A DNA stretch of 59,595 nucleotides from Clostridia bacterium. Its GTDB lineage: Bacteria; Bacillota; Clostridia; Oscillospirales; CAG-272. The translations under genes and the position numbers were made by a program. The stretch covers positions 1 to 59,595 of the forward strand of contig JAFTIH010000014.1 of NCBI GenBank assembly GCA_017456985.1, in the 5' to 3' direction. A model generated the notes under the pieces. The model did no database searches. It was not told the DNA's origin and saw only the letters and a list, made by a program, of their open reading frames with translations. Below, piece after piece: positions 34,436 through 42,494 of the stretch; position 1 is the first letter of the stretch, and each line of letters starts with the position of its first letter.

Positions 34436-34555
34436 GGTAAAAATCGACGATCCTCGCTCGACGTATGGAAATACGCCGTCGCTGCGGTGCCCCGATTTTC
34501 CGCAAAAATCTCTCGTCAGGAACCTGACGGAGCTTTCCATAAAAATCCTGTCAGC
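34436..34555. repeat. Dispersed hairpin repeat after oadA
   Basis: CGACGTATGGAAATACGCCG (34458-34477) matches the hairpin core after argB and argF. It is flanked by a longer near-repeat: CTGACGGAGCTTTTTGGTAAAAATC (34423-34447) and CTGACGGAGCTTTCCATAAAAATC (34524-34547) enclose it in the same orientation, suggesting a small inserted element with direct repeats. Confidence 0.6.
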
Positions 34556-34572
34556 AAACGCAAACAAACAAC

Positions 34573-34606
34573 AAATACGAGGCTGGAAACAGCCTCGTAT
34601 TTCCCC
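34573..34606 (+). terminator. Terminator before the copper locus
   Basis: AAATACGAGGCT (34573-34584) pairs perfectly with AGCCTCGTATTT (34591-34602). It separates the decarboxylase operon from csoR-copA. Confidence 0.8.
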
Positions 34607-34612
34607 CCCATT

Positions 34613-34635
34613 TATATACCCCCGTGGGGTATATA
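34613..34635. promoter_or_regulatory. CsoR-type copper operator
   Basis: TATATACCCC (34613-34622) and GGGGTATATA (34626-34635) form a perfect 10-bp inverted repeat with a 3-bp centre. This is the TACCCC/GGGGTA pattern of CsoR operators. It lies 45 bp upstream of csoR, so the repressor would shut off csoR-copA until Cu(I) is bound. Confidence 0.85.
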
Positions 34636-34679
34636 GGAGTGAAAAGTGAAGAGGGAAGAGAGAAGAGAAAAAAGAGAGT

Positions 34680-34967
34680 ATGGAAAAGAGAATAAAAAAG
34701 AGGTGTGCGCGTGAGGTGTCGGCGCTGACGGCGCGGCTTCACCGCATTGAAGGACAGGTGCGCGGGATCGCGCGGATGATCGAGGAGGACGGCTATTGCG
34801 TTGACGTGCTCAACCAGACCGCCGCCGTGCGCGCCGCCTTGCTTTCCTTTGAAAAGGTCCTGCTTCGCAGTCATATTGAAGACTGCGTGACCGCGGACAT
34901 TAAGGCGGGGAAGGAGGGAGCCGCAGAGGAGCTTACGACGCTTCTCGGGCGGCTGATCGGCGGATGA
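34680..34967 (+). CDS. csoR: Copper-sensing repressor CsoR
   Basis: A 95-aa all-helical repressor of the CsoR/RcnR family. The Cu(I) ligands Cys40, His65 and Cys69 are all present with the spacing of M. tuberculosis CsoR (25 and 4 residues). The helix RLHRIEGQVRGIARMIEEDGYC is typical. It releases DNA when it binds Cu(I), allowing CopA synthesis. Its gene is preceded by a CsoR-type operator and overlaps copA by 4 bp (ATGA). The ribosome binding site is weak (AGAGAG). Confidence 0.93.
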   Translation: MEKRIKKRCAREVSALTARLHRIEGQVRGIARMIEEDGYCVDVLNQTAAVRAALLSFEKVLLRSHIEDCVTADIKAGKEGAAEELTTLLGRLIGG

Positions 34968-37465
34968 AAACGAAATATACCGTAACGGGAATGAGCTGTG
35001 CCGCCTGCTCCGCACGGGTCGAAAAGGCGGTCAAGGCACTGGACGGCGTGACGGATGCTACCGTCAATTTGCTAACCGGCAGTTTACAAGTAGAGGGTTC
35101 CGTCGCCCCGCAAGCGGTGTGCGACGCCGTCGTGCGCGCGGGCTACGGTGCGAGCGCTTTGGGCGACGCGCCCCCGCCGACGGGGGAGAACGACACGGGT
35201 GAAAAGGGGCGCCGCCGCGCCACGCTTGTGCGCTTTTTCGTGTCGCTCGGACTGCTTTTGCCCTTGATGTATCTTTCGATGGGCGGGATGCTTTCGCTTC
35301 CCGCGATCCCGCTCCTTCGGGAAAATCCCGCTATCGCCGCGCTTGCGCAGATGCTTCTTTCTGCGGCGGTTTTGATCTTAAACGGCGGATTTTTCGTGCG
35401 CGGCGTGAAGGGCGTTTTGCACCGTGCGCCGAATATGGACACGCTCGTGTCGCTCGGCTCGGGGGCGTCCTTCCTTTATAGCACGGGCGTGCTTTTCTTG
35501 ATGCTGTACGCACTCGGCAAGGGGGATGCGGCGCACGCTTCGCACTTGCTTCATAATTTGTATTTTGAGTCGGCGGCGATGATCCTCGTGCTCATCTCGC
35601 TTGGTAAAGCGCTAGAGGCGCGCGCCAAGGGTAAGACCACGAGCGCCATCCGCGAGCTTCTTTCTCTGGCACCCGAGCAAACGACGGTGCTTCGCGAGGG
35701 CGCGCCCCTCGTCATTCCCACCCGCGACGTGCGCGTGGGGGACACGGTGGTGCTTCGTCCCGGGGAGCGCGTGTCGGTGGACGGGGTGATCCTCTCGGGC
35801 GAGGGCGCGTTTGACGAGAGTGCGCTGTCGGGCGAGAGCCTTCCCGTGGATAAAAAGGCGGGGGATCGCGTTTTTTCTGCGACCGTCAATCTTTCGGGCG
35901 CCATTTTGTACCGCGCGACGGGCGTCGGCGAGGATACGGTGCTCGGCAGGATCGTGGCGACCGTCAGGGAGGCGTCCGCGACGAAGGCGCCCATCGCCAA
36001 GCTCGCTGACCGCGTGTCGGGCGTATTCGTTCCCGTCGTGACGGGGCTCTCGCTTCTTACCTTTATTTTATGGTGGGCGATCGGCGGGGAGCTGTCCGTT
36101 GCGGTAAACCACGCGATCTCGGTGCTCGTCATCAGCTGCCCCTGCGCGCTTGGTCTTGCCACTCCCGTTGCGGTAATGGTAGGAAGCGGCAAGGGCGCGA
36201 AGAGCGGCATTCTCTTTAAAACGGCGACCGCACTGGAAAACGCGGGCCGCATCCGTACCGTATTTCTTGACAAAACGGGTACCGTCACCGAGGGGCGTCC
36301 CGTGGTGACCGATCTCTTTCCCGCCGATGGGGTATCGGAGCAAACACTTTTGCTTCTCGCCGCCTCGCTCGAAGCGGGAAGCGAGCATCCGCTCGGGCGC
36401 GCCGTGTGCGCGTACGCCAAGGAGCGCGGTGTTTCGCCGCTCCCCGTGACGGATTTCCGCGCGGATGCGGGGGCGGGCGTTCGCGCCGTTTTGGACGGCG
36501 CTCACCTTCGCGGCGGGAAAGCTGACTATTTGGACGCGCCCGTGGACGGCGCGCTTGCCGCGCGCCTGGCGCGCGAGGGAAAAACGCCCCTCTTTTTCGC
36601 CCGTGACGGCGTGCCACTCGGCACGGTCGCCGTGGCGGATGCCGTTCGCGCGGACAGTGCTGACGCGGTGGCGTACCTCAAAAGCCACGGCATCCGTACC
36701 GTTCTTCTGACGGGCGACCGCCGCGACGTGGCGGATGCAGTTGCCCGCAGCGTGGGAATTGACGAGGTCATCCCCGAGGCAACGCCCGAGGGCAAGGCGG
36801 ACGCCGTGCGCGCGGCGCGCGCGCAGGGTATGGTGATGATGGTGGGCGACGGCATCAACGACGCCCCCGCCCTCACCGCCGCAGACGTCGGCGCCGCCGT
36901 CGGTGCGGGAACGGATATTGCCATCGACAGCGCCGAGCTGGTGCTCTCGCGCGAGGGGCTGACGGGACTTGCCGACGCCGTTGCGCTTTCCCGCGCGGTG
37001 ATGCGCAACATCAAGCAAAATCTCTTCTGGGCGTTTTTCTACAACCTGCTGGGCATTCCGCTTGCCGCGGGCGTGTTCGTTCCCCTTCTCGGGTGGACGC
37101 TTTCCCCGATGGTGGGTGCCGCCGCAATGAGCCTTTCGAGCCTTTACGTCGTGTCAAACGCCCTTCGCCTTGGCGCCGTCCGCTTGCCCTTTGCAGCGCG
37201 CCCCGAACGAGAAATGCATAAAAATCAAGATAAAAACGAAAGGAAAACCGTAAAAATGCAAACAAAACTTAACATTGAAGGAATGATGTGTCCCCATTGC
37301 GAGGGGCGCGTTCGCGACGCTCTGCTTGCAACGGAGGGCGTAGAGAGCGCCGCCGTCAGCCATAAGGACGGCACTGCCACCGTGACGCACGACGGGCGCA
37401 CGAATGCCGAGGCGCTTGCCGCCGTGGTGACGGGTGCGGGCTACAAGGTAACGTCCACCACTTAA
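34964..37465 (+). CDS. copA: Copper-exporting P-type ATPase with a C-terminal CopZ-like domain
   Basis: CopA pumps Cu(I) out of the cytoplasm. The 833-aa chain has an N-terminal heavy-metal domain (GMSCAACSARVEKA), about eight membrane helices, the ion site SCPCALGLATP near residue 391, phosphorylation motif DKTGTVTEGRP near 436, SEHPLGRA, and MVGDGINDAPAL. After the last helices a Lys/Asn/Asp-rich linker leads into a second heavy-metal domain (GMMCPHCEGRVRDAL, from about residue 765) that looks like the chaperone CopZ. An in-frame ATG with AAAGGA upstream precedes that domain. Confidence 0.95.
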   Translation: MKTKYTVTGMSCAACSARVEKAVKALDGVTDATVNLLTGSLQVEGSVAPQAVCDAVVRAGYGASALGDAPPPTGENDTGEKGRRRATLVRFFVSLGLLLPLMYLSMGGMLSLPAIPLLRENPAIAALAQMLLSAAVLILNGGFFVRGVKGVLHRAPNMDTLVSLGSGASFLYSTGVLFLMLYALGKGDAAHASHLLHNLYFESAAMILVLISLGKALEARAKGKTTSAIRELLSLAPEQTTVLREGAPLVIPTRDVRVGDTVVLRPGERVSVDGVILSGEGAFDESALSGESLPVDKKAGDRVFSATVNLSGAILYRATGVGEDTVLGRIVATVREASATKAPIAKLADRVSGVFVPVVTGLSLLTFILWWAIGGELSVAVNHAISVLVISCPCALGLATPVAVMVGSGKGAKSGILFKTATALENAGRIRTVFLDKTGTVTEGRPVVTDLFPADGVSEQTLLLLAASLEAGSEHPLGRAVCAYAKERGVSPLPVTDFRADAGAGVRAVLDGAHLRGGKADYLDAPVDGALAARLAREGKTPLFFARDGVPLGTVAVADAVRADSADAVAYLKSHGIRTVLLTGDRRDVADAVARSVGIDEVIPEATPEGKADAVRAARAQGMVMMVGDGINDAPALTAADVGAAVGAGTDIAIDSAELVLSREGLTGLADAVALSRAVMRNIKQNLFWAFFYNLLGIPLAAGVFVPLLGWTLSPMVGAAAMSLSSLYVVSNALRLGAVRLPFAARPEREMHKNQDKNERKTVKMQTKLNIEGMMCPHCEGRVRDALLATEGVESAAVSHKDGTATVTHDGRTNAEALAAVVTGAGYKVTSTT
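37256..37465 (+). CDS. copZ: Possible independently translated CopZ-like copper chaperone
   Basis: The last 69 codons of copA form a complete CopZ-like protein beginning MQTKLNIEGMMCPHCEGR, in the same frame. ATG at 37256 has AAAGGA about ten bases upstream, inside the linker-coding sequence. Separate synthesis of a soluble chaperone from an internal start is plausible, alongside the fused form. CxxC (CPHC) is the Cu(I) site. Whether the internal start is used cannot be decided from sequence. Confidence 0.45.
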   Translation: MQTKLNIEGMMCPHCEGRVRDALLATEGVESAAVSHKDGTATVTHDGRTNAEALAAVVTGAGYKVTSTT

Positions 37466-37490
37466 TTTTCCGCAAGTTTGCGAAAAAATG

Positions 37491-37519
37491 TTGACTTCAC
37501 AAGAAAACTTTGGTATAAT
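37491..37519 (+). promoter_or_regulatory. Promoter of the second beta-subunit gene
   Basis: TTGACT (37491-37496) and TATAAT (37514-37519), 17-bp spacer, 40 bp before the start codon. The gene is therefore independent of copA transcription. Confidence 0.85.
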
Positions 37520-37558
37520 ACTCTTTGCTAAAAAAACAAAGTATTGAGAGGAACCGTT

Positions 37559-38695
37559 ATGGATAATATCCTGCAAACCTTATTTGGCTCCGTGACCGAG
37601 GTCACCTGGCAAATGGCTGTGATGTGGCTCATCGGCGGCGCGCTCATCTTCTGCGCGATCAAGTTCGATATGGAGCCCACGCTTCTTCTGCCTATGGGCT
37701 TTGGCGCGATTTTAGTGAACCTTCCCCTTTCGTCCGTCATCGGCTATTTCGAGGTCAACGGCGAGTGGATCGAGGGTCCCATCGCTACGCTTCTTAAGGC
37801 GGGCATCGACAACGAGTTATTCCCCCTGCTTCTCTTCATCGGTATCGGCGCGATGATCGACTTCGGACCGCTTCTTCGCAACCCGAAGCTGATGCTCTTC
37901 GGTGCCGCGGCACAGTTCGGTATCTTCTTTACCCTTTGCATGGCAAGCCTGTTCGGCTTTGAAACCAACGATGCGGCGTCCATCGCCATCATCGGTGCGG
38001 CGGACGGCCCCACCTCCATCTTTGTGGCGGGTGTCTTAAAGTCCAACTACATCGGTGCCATCATCGTGGCGGCGTACTCCTATATGGCGCTCGTGCCCAT
38101 CGTACAGCCCCCCATCATCCGTTTGCTCACCACCAAGAAGGAGCGCCTCATCCGTATGGAGGATAAGGGCGTTCCCGTTTCTAAGCTCACCCGCATCCTG
38201 TTTCCCATCGTGGTGACCGTCATCACGGGCGTCGTGGCTCCCAAGTCGGTTGCCCTCGTCGGCTTCTTGATGTTCGGTAACCTCATCCGCGAGTGCGGCG
38301 TGCTGAATTCTCTCTCCGAAACGGCGCAAAAGGTGCTTGCCAACCTCGTGACGCTGCTGCTCGGTATCACCGTAGCGGGTCATATGCAGGCTGACAAATT
38401 CCTGCGTCTTGACACCCTGCTCATCCTTGCGCTGGGTCTTGTCGCCTTCATCTTCGATACGGCGGGCGGCGTGCTCTTTGCCAAGCTGATGAACCTCTTC
38501 TCCAAGACCAAGGTCAATCCTATGATCGGTGCGGCGGGCATCTCTGCGTTCCCCATGTCCTCGCGCGTGGTGCATAAGATGGGTCTTAAGGAGGATCCCC
38601 AGAACTTCCTTCTGATGCCTGCGGCAGGCGCCAACGTAGCAGGTCAGATCGCCTCGGTCATCGCGGGCGGTATGATCCTCAATTTCTTCGGTTGA
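37559..38695 (+). CDS. Second sodium-translocating decarboxylase beta subunit (orphan)
   Basis: A 378-aa homologue of OadB, clearly related to the gene at 31806 (shared [54 protein letters not shown]). It pumps Na+ while decarboxylating carboxybiotin. No alpha or biotin carrier gene is next to it; only a 51-aa gamma-like gene follows. It may share the alpha subunit of the first operon or pair with genes elsewhere. ATG 37559 follows GAGAGGA; TTG at 37544 is in frame but unlikely. Confidence 0.92.
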   Translation: MDNILQTLFGSVTEVTWQMAVMWLIGGALIFCAIKFDMEPTLLLPMGFGAILVNLPLSSVIGYFEVNGEWIEGPIATLLKAGIDNELFPLLLFIGIGAMIDFGPLLRNPKLMLFGAAAQFGIFFTLCMASLFGFETNDAASIAIIGAADGPTSIFVAGVLKSNYIGAIIVAAYSYMALVPIVQPPIIRLLTTKKERLIRMEDKGVPVSKLTRILFPIVVTVITGVVAPKSVALVGFLMFGNLIRECGVLNSLSETAQKVLANLVTLLLGITVAGHMQADKFLRLDTLLILALGLVAFIFDTAGGVLFAKLMNLFSKTKVNPMIGAAGISAFPMSSRVVHKMGLKEDPQNFLLMPAAGANVAGQIASVIAGGMILNFFG

Positions 38696-38713
38696 TAAGG
38701 GAGGGCATAGAAA

Positions 38714-38869
38714 ATGATCAATTTTAACGCATTCGTTGATATGCTGTGGTACCTGTTGTTCGGTATGCTCGGCATCTTCGTCGTGGTGCTCGTTATCATC
38801 GCCGTGACCTACGGACTGACCATCCTCTCCACGGTCATCGAGCGCAAGATGAACAAAAACAAAGAATAA
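38714..38869 (+). CDS. Small membrane protein, OadG-like gamma subunit candidate
   Basis: A 51-aa protein starting MINFNAFVDMLWYLLFGMLG with one long hydrophobic helix (about residues 11-38) and a basic tail ending KMNKNKE. ATG 38714 has GGGAGGG about nine bases upstream. It lies 18 bp after the orphan beta-subunit gene and is followed at once by a terminator, so it belongs to the same transcript. Size, topology and position suggest a minimal gamma subunit. It lacks the Ala/Pro linker and C-terminal part of the OadG at 31033. Confidence 0.65.
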   Translation: MINFNAFVDMLWYLLFGMLGIFVVVLVIIAVTYGLTILSTVIERKMNKNKE

Positions 38870-38874
38870 AAAGC

Positions 38875-38905
38875 AAAAAGCACCTGCGTGAGCAGGTGCT
38901 TTTTT
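38875..38905 (+). terminator. Terminator after the orphan beta-gamma pair
   Basis: AAAAAGCACCTGC pairs with GCAGGTGCTTTTT across a GTGA loop, ending in a T-run. Confidence 0.9.
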
Positions 38906-38906
38906 A

Positions 38907-39095
38907 ATGAAGCGCGGCAAAGCCGCATAAAGCAGAGTGATACTCTATGAAGCGCGGCAAAGCCGCATAAAGTAGAGTGATACGCTATGAAGCGCGGCAA
39001 AGCCGCATGAAGCAGAGTGATGCTCTATGAAGCGCGGCAAAGCCGCATGAAGCAGAGTGATACGCTATGAAGTGCGCACTTCGTGCGCATGAAGC
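38907..39095. repeat. 40-bp tandem repeat built from two hairpins
   Basis: Four complete 40-bp units start at 38907, 38947, 38987 and 39027; a divergent fifth starts at 39067. Each unit reads ATGAAG, a hairpin GCGGC-AAA-GCCGC, ATAAAG or ATGAAG, and a hairpin AGAG-TGATA-CTCT (variants GTGATGCTC and GTGATACGC). Changes between units are few, so the expansion is recent. The fifth unit has a different hairpin, GTGCGCA-CTTC-GTGCGCA-like. It contains no unique spacers and is not a CRISPR. Confidence 0.85.
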
Positions 39096-39126
39096 AAAAG
39101 GGAAAACCTCGGTTTTCCCTTTTTTA
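39096..39126. terminator. Bidirectional terminator at the end of the repeat
   Basis: AAAAGGGAAAACC pairs with GGTTTTCCCTTTT. It serves the minus-strand aminotransferase gene that ends at 39130. Confidence 0.85.
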
Positions 39127-39129
39127 TTT

Positions 39130-40305
39130 TTATTTTTTAAGATCCTGCATCATTTTTTCGATGCGGTCGAGCGCCTCGTCGATATGCTTCATCGAATAGG
39201 CGTAGGAGATGCGTGCAAAGCCCTCGCCGCACTCGCCAAAGGCGGTGCCCGGAACGATGGCGACGCCGTATTCCATCAAAAGCTTTTCGCAAAACTCCTC
39301 GCTCGTGAGCCCGAAGCCCGAGATGTTAGGGAACACGTAGAACGCGCCCTCGGGGGTGAAGCAACGGATGCCCATCTTGCGCAGTCTTGCCACGAGGTGG
39401 GTGCGGCGGCGGTTGTACTCCGCCTTCATTTCCTCGATGTCCTCGTCGCCGTTGCGCAGTGCCTCGACTGCCGCGAACTGCGAGGTCGTGGGCGCGCACA
39501 TAATGGCGAACTGGTGGATCTTGAACATCTCGTGGGTGATGGGGGCGGGGGCGGCGGTAAAGCCCATACGCCAGCCCGTCATCGCGTACGCCTTGGAAAA
39601 GCCGTTGACCACGACCGTGCGCTCCCGCATATCGGGGAGCGAGGCGAAGGACACGTGCCGCTTGCCGTAGGTGAGCTCGGCGTAGATCTCGTCCGTCAGC
39701 ACCATAATATCCGTGTCACGCACGACGTCGGCGATGGCTTCGAGGTCCGCCTTCTCCATAATAGCGCCCGTCGGGTTGCCCGGGAAGGGCAGGATGAGCA
39801 GCTTGGTTTTTTCCGTGATGGCGGCGCGAAGCTCGTCAGCCGTCAGGCGGAAGTTGTTTTCCTCTTTGAGCGGGATCTCTACCGTCACGCCGCCCGTCAG
39901 ATGGACGATGGGCGCGTAGCAAACGAAGGAGGGGGTGGGGAGAATGACCTCGTCCCCCTCGTTGACGAGGGCGCGGATCACAAGGTCGATCGCCTCACTG
40001 CCGCCGACGGTGACGAGGATCTCGTCCTTTGCGGCGTAGGAAAGCCCAAAGCGGCGCGAAAGGTAGCGGCTGATCTCCTCGCGAAGCTCCATCGTGCCTG
40101 CGTTGGAGGTGTAATAGGTGCGTCCCTTTTCGAGGGCGCTGATGCCCGCCTCGCGAATGTGCCAGGGGGTTTGGAAATCGGGCTGTCCGACCGTCAGCGC
40201 CACGACGTCCTTCATCTCGTCGAGCATATCGAAAAACTTTCGGATGCCCGATGGCTTGATGTCGCAGGCACGGCGGGACAGGACCTTCTCGTAAGAAATG
40301 CTCAT
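39130..40305 (-). CDS. Class I/II pyridoxal-phosphate aminotransferase
   Basis: A 391-aa fold-type I aminotransferase of the aspartate/aromatic group. Motifs: LTVGQPDFQTPWHI, YTSNAGTMELREEI, VTVGGSEAIDL, PGNPTGAI, VLTDEIYAELTY and the cofactor lysine in NGFSKAYAMTGWRMG. Members act on aromatic amino acids, alanine or aspartate; substrate is not clear. Its ATG overlaps the stop of the Lrp/AsnC gene by 4 bp, so that regulator and this enzyme are made from one transcript. Confidence 0.9.
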   Translation of the reverse strand: MSISYEKVLSRRACDIKPSGIRKFFDMLDEMKDVVALTVGQPDFQTPWHIREAGISALEKGRTYYTSNAGTMELREEISRYLSRRFGLSYAAKDEILVTVGGSEAIDLVIRALVNEGDEVILPTPSFVCYAPIVHLTGGVTVEIPLKEENNFRLTADELRAAITEKTKLLILPFPGNPTGAIMEKADLEAIADVVRDTDIMVLTDEIYAELTYGKRHVSFASLPDMRERTVVVNGFSKAYAMTGWRMGFTAAPAPITHEMFKIHQFAIMCAPTTSQFAAVEALRNGDEDIEEMKAEYNRRRTHLVARLRKMGIRCFTPEGAFYVFPNISGFGLTSEEFCEKLLMEYGVAIVPGTAFGECGEGFARISYAYSMKHIDEALDRIEKMMQDLKK

Positions 40306-40778
40306 AGAATGTTTCCTCGCTCGTCGGTGGGTGCGGAGCCGAAGATCACGTTGTGATCCTTGTAGCGGCGCAGAATGAAATGGGTGGCAGTCGAGGTGAC
40401 GGCGTCGAGCGTTGCAAGCTTTTGTGCCACGAAAACGGCGACCTCGCGCATCGTTTTGCCGCGAAGCGTCACCGCAAGGTCAAAGCCGCCCGACATCAGA
40501 TATACGCTTTCCACTTCGGGATAGTTGTAAATGTGCTCCGCGATCTCGTCGTAGCCGCTACCCATTTTGGGCGTGACCTTGAGCTCGATGAGCGCGCCTA
40601 CGTACTCGCTGTCCGTCTTGTCCCAGTCGATGACGGTGGTGTAGCCGAGGATGATGCCCGACTTTTCGTATTCATCGATCAGCCTTTTGACGTCGCCGAC
40701 CTCCTTTTCGCACATCAGCGCCAGCTCCTCAGCGGAAAGATGGGCGTCCTTTTCAAGATATTTTAAAAACTGTTTCAT
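40302..40778 (-). CDS. Lrp/AsnC-family regulator
   Basis: A 158-aa protein with an N-terminal helix-turn-helix (about residues 8-55) and a C-terminal RAM ligand-binding domain (YVGALIELKVTPKMGSGYDEIAEHIYNYPEVESVYLMSGGFDLAVTL). Such regulators sense amino acids as octamers and control nearby amino acid genes. The ATGA overlap with the aminotransferase gene suggests a local circuit. ATG 40778 has AAAGGA upstream. Confidence 0.9.
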   Translation of the reverse strand: MKQFLKYLEKDAHLSAEELALMCEKEVGDVKRLIDEYEKSGIILGYTTVIDWDKTDSEYVGALIELKVTPKMGSGYDEIAEHIYNYPEVESVYLMSGGFDLAVTLRGKTMREVAVFVAQKLATLDAVTSTATHFILRRYKDHNVIFGSAPTDERGNIL

Positions 40779-40782
40779 CGCG

Positions 40783-42384
40783 TTATTTTCCTTTCGTGTG
40801 CCCCGCTTTGATGTCCTCAAAGGAAAGGCCGTATTTTTGTGCAATATCGGTGGCGTAGCTCTTGCCGTCGGGGGAGGTGCGGTGAATGAGGAAGGAGCGC
40901 CTGCCCTCTTCCATTCCCGCGACGAGGTTGTCGATGGGAGCACCGCCCTCTGCCGCCGCACGCTCGTTGATCTGTCCGACCATCGCGGCAAGCTCGTGTA
41001 AGTGGGTGGAGAAGATGCCGCGGCAGCCGATCACGGAGAAGCCCGCAAGCAGCTCGGCGGCGATAAAGGACGCTTCGTACGCGCCCGTCGAGGAGAGCGA
41101 CTCGTCAAGAAGCACGAGGCTGTTTTGTGTCACGGTGTCGAGAATTTCGCGCAACCGCGCGCACTCCTCGCCAAGACGACCCTTGTCGATGGTGTCGTCC
41201 GCACCCGTCGGGAAGTGGGTGTAGATGGCGTCTACGGGACTGATTTCAGCGTCCGCCGCCGCGACCGAAAGCCCGAGCATCGCCATGGCGACCGAAAGAC
41301 CCACGGCGCAGGTGATGACGCTCTTGCCGCCACGGTTAGGACCCGTCAGCACGTAAAGGCGCGCCTTTTCGTCAAAGCACAGGTCGTTCGGGACGGCGTC
41401 CTCCTCGATGCGAAGCGCCACGTCGGGGTTATAAAGCCCCGTCGCGCGGTAGCACTTTTCTGCCATCGGACGGATGCGCGGGGTCGAGAGCACACAGCCG
41501 CGCGCCCGGAGGCGCTCCGTCAGCTCGGTGGCGCGGGTGATAAATTCGATCTCGGGGAGAATGCGCAAAAGAAAATCGGTGTTGTCAAGCACGTACTCGC
41601 CCACGATGGCGCGCCAAGCGCGTACCGAGGAGCGGAAGACGCGGTCGATGGCGCTGTGGAAGGCGGTCTGCATCGCTTCCTTGCGGTTCTCCGACTGCCC
41701 CTTGTCAAAGGGAACGATGTCCGCGATGCAGGTGAAGGCGTCGTTTTTAAAGCTCATACGCAGGATCTTATCCAGCGTTTTGCCCGACTTGAAGGGCTCG
41801 GCGTTGATGGAGATGACGCCCGCGTCCTTGGGGCGAAGCTCCGCGTCGAGATTGACGCCCACCGTGATGCTCTTGACCTCACGGATGCGCGAGGAAAGGC
41901 GGGAGAGATCCTCGTTTAAGTCGCGGTAGTATTCGCTTTCCGCAAGCTCGTAAACGGTATCGGCAAGCGCGCGGAAGGCGGGGCTGGTAAGCTCCTCGCG
42001 CAAGGGAAGAAGCCCCGTGCGAAGCGCCTCGATGCAGGTGATATACAGCTCGATCTCGGTGATGCTGTAAAGATAGCTCTCGCCCGACGCCTCTGCGGCG
42101 TCAAGACGGCGAAGCTCCTCAATATCCGAAAGGATGGGAAGGACCTTGCCAAGCACCGTCACCAGCTCGGGGTGGGCGGCAAGCTCCGCAAAGGTCGCCT
42201 GACGGTAGGCAAGCACCGCTTCGTCGTAGGAAAAGAAGTCGGATAAGGCACTGTTTTTGAGAGAAAAAAGGGAAGTGAGCCCCAGCTCCTCGCACACCTC
42301 GCCCGAAACAAAGGGAACGTCCCGTCGCTCCGCGTGGCGGCGACGGCTTTCTTCATTCGGGTATAAAAGGCTCAAAAACTGCAT
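40783..42384 (-). CDS. Short MutS-family ATPase of unknown role
   Basis: A 533-aa protein made of a helical MutS core and the MutS ATPase domain: Walker A LTGPNRGGKSVIT, Walker B NSLVLLDESLSSTGAYEA and FSTHLHELAAMV. It lacks the N-terminal mismatch-binding domain of MutS1 and the Smr nuclease of MutS2, so it is neither. Start ATG 42384 follows AAGGGAG. The gene lies 4 bp upstream of the Lrp/AsnC gene and shares its promoter. Its function cannot be named. Confidence 0.82.
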   Translation of the reverse strand: MQFLSLLYPNEESRRRHAERRDVPFVSGEVCEELGLTSLFSLKNSALSDFFSYDEAVLAYRQATFAELAAHPELVTVLGKVLPILSDIEELRRLDAAEASGESYLYSITEIELYITCIEALRTGLLPLREELTSPAFRALADTVYELAESEYYRDLNEDLSRLSSRIREVKSITVGVNLDAELRPKDAGVISINAEPFKSGKTLDKILRMSFKNDAFTCIADIVPFDKGQSENRKEAMQTAFHSAIDRVFRSSVRAWRAIVGEYVLDNTDFLLRILPEIEFITRATELTERLRARGCVLSTPRIRPMAEKCYRATGLYNPDVALRIEEDAVPNDLCFDEKARLYVLTGPNRGGKSVITCAVGLSVAMAMLGLSVAAADAEISPVDAIYTHFPTGADDTIDKGRLGEECARLREILDTVTQNSLVLLDESLSSTGAYEASFIAAELLAGFSVIGCRGIFSTHLHELAAMVGQINERAAAEGGAPIDNLVAGMEEGRRSFLIHRTSPDGKSYATDIAQKYGLSFEDIKAGHTKGK

Positions 42385-42424
42385 AGCGCGTTGCTCCCTT
42401 CCAATAAAATAAAGACACACCGTT

Positions 42425-42453
42425 ATTTTAGCACATTTTTCTCCCATACGCAA
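42425..42453 (-). promoter_or_regulatory. Promoter of the mutS-like, Lrp/AsnC and aminotransferase operon
   Basis: Minus-strand TTGCGT (42448-42453) and TAAAAT (42425-42430), 17-bp spacer, 41 bp before the start codon. Confidence 0.65.
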
Positions 42454-42494
42454 GGGGAAATCCAAAAAAAAAATAAAAAGGGCGCCAAAGCGCT

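Noticed and set aside
38907-39095. CRISPR array
   Set aside because: The 40-bp units are directly joined and near identical, with no unique spacers and no cas genes nearby.
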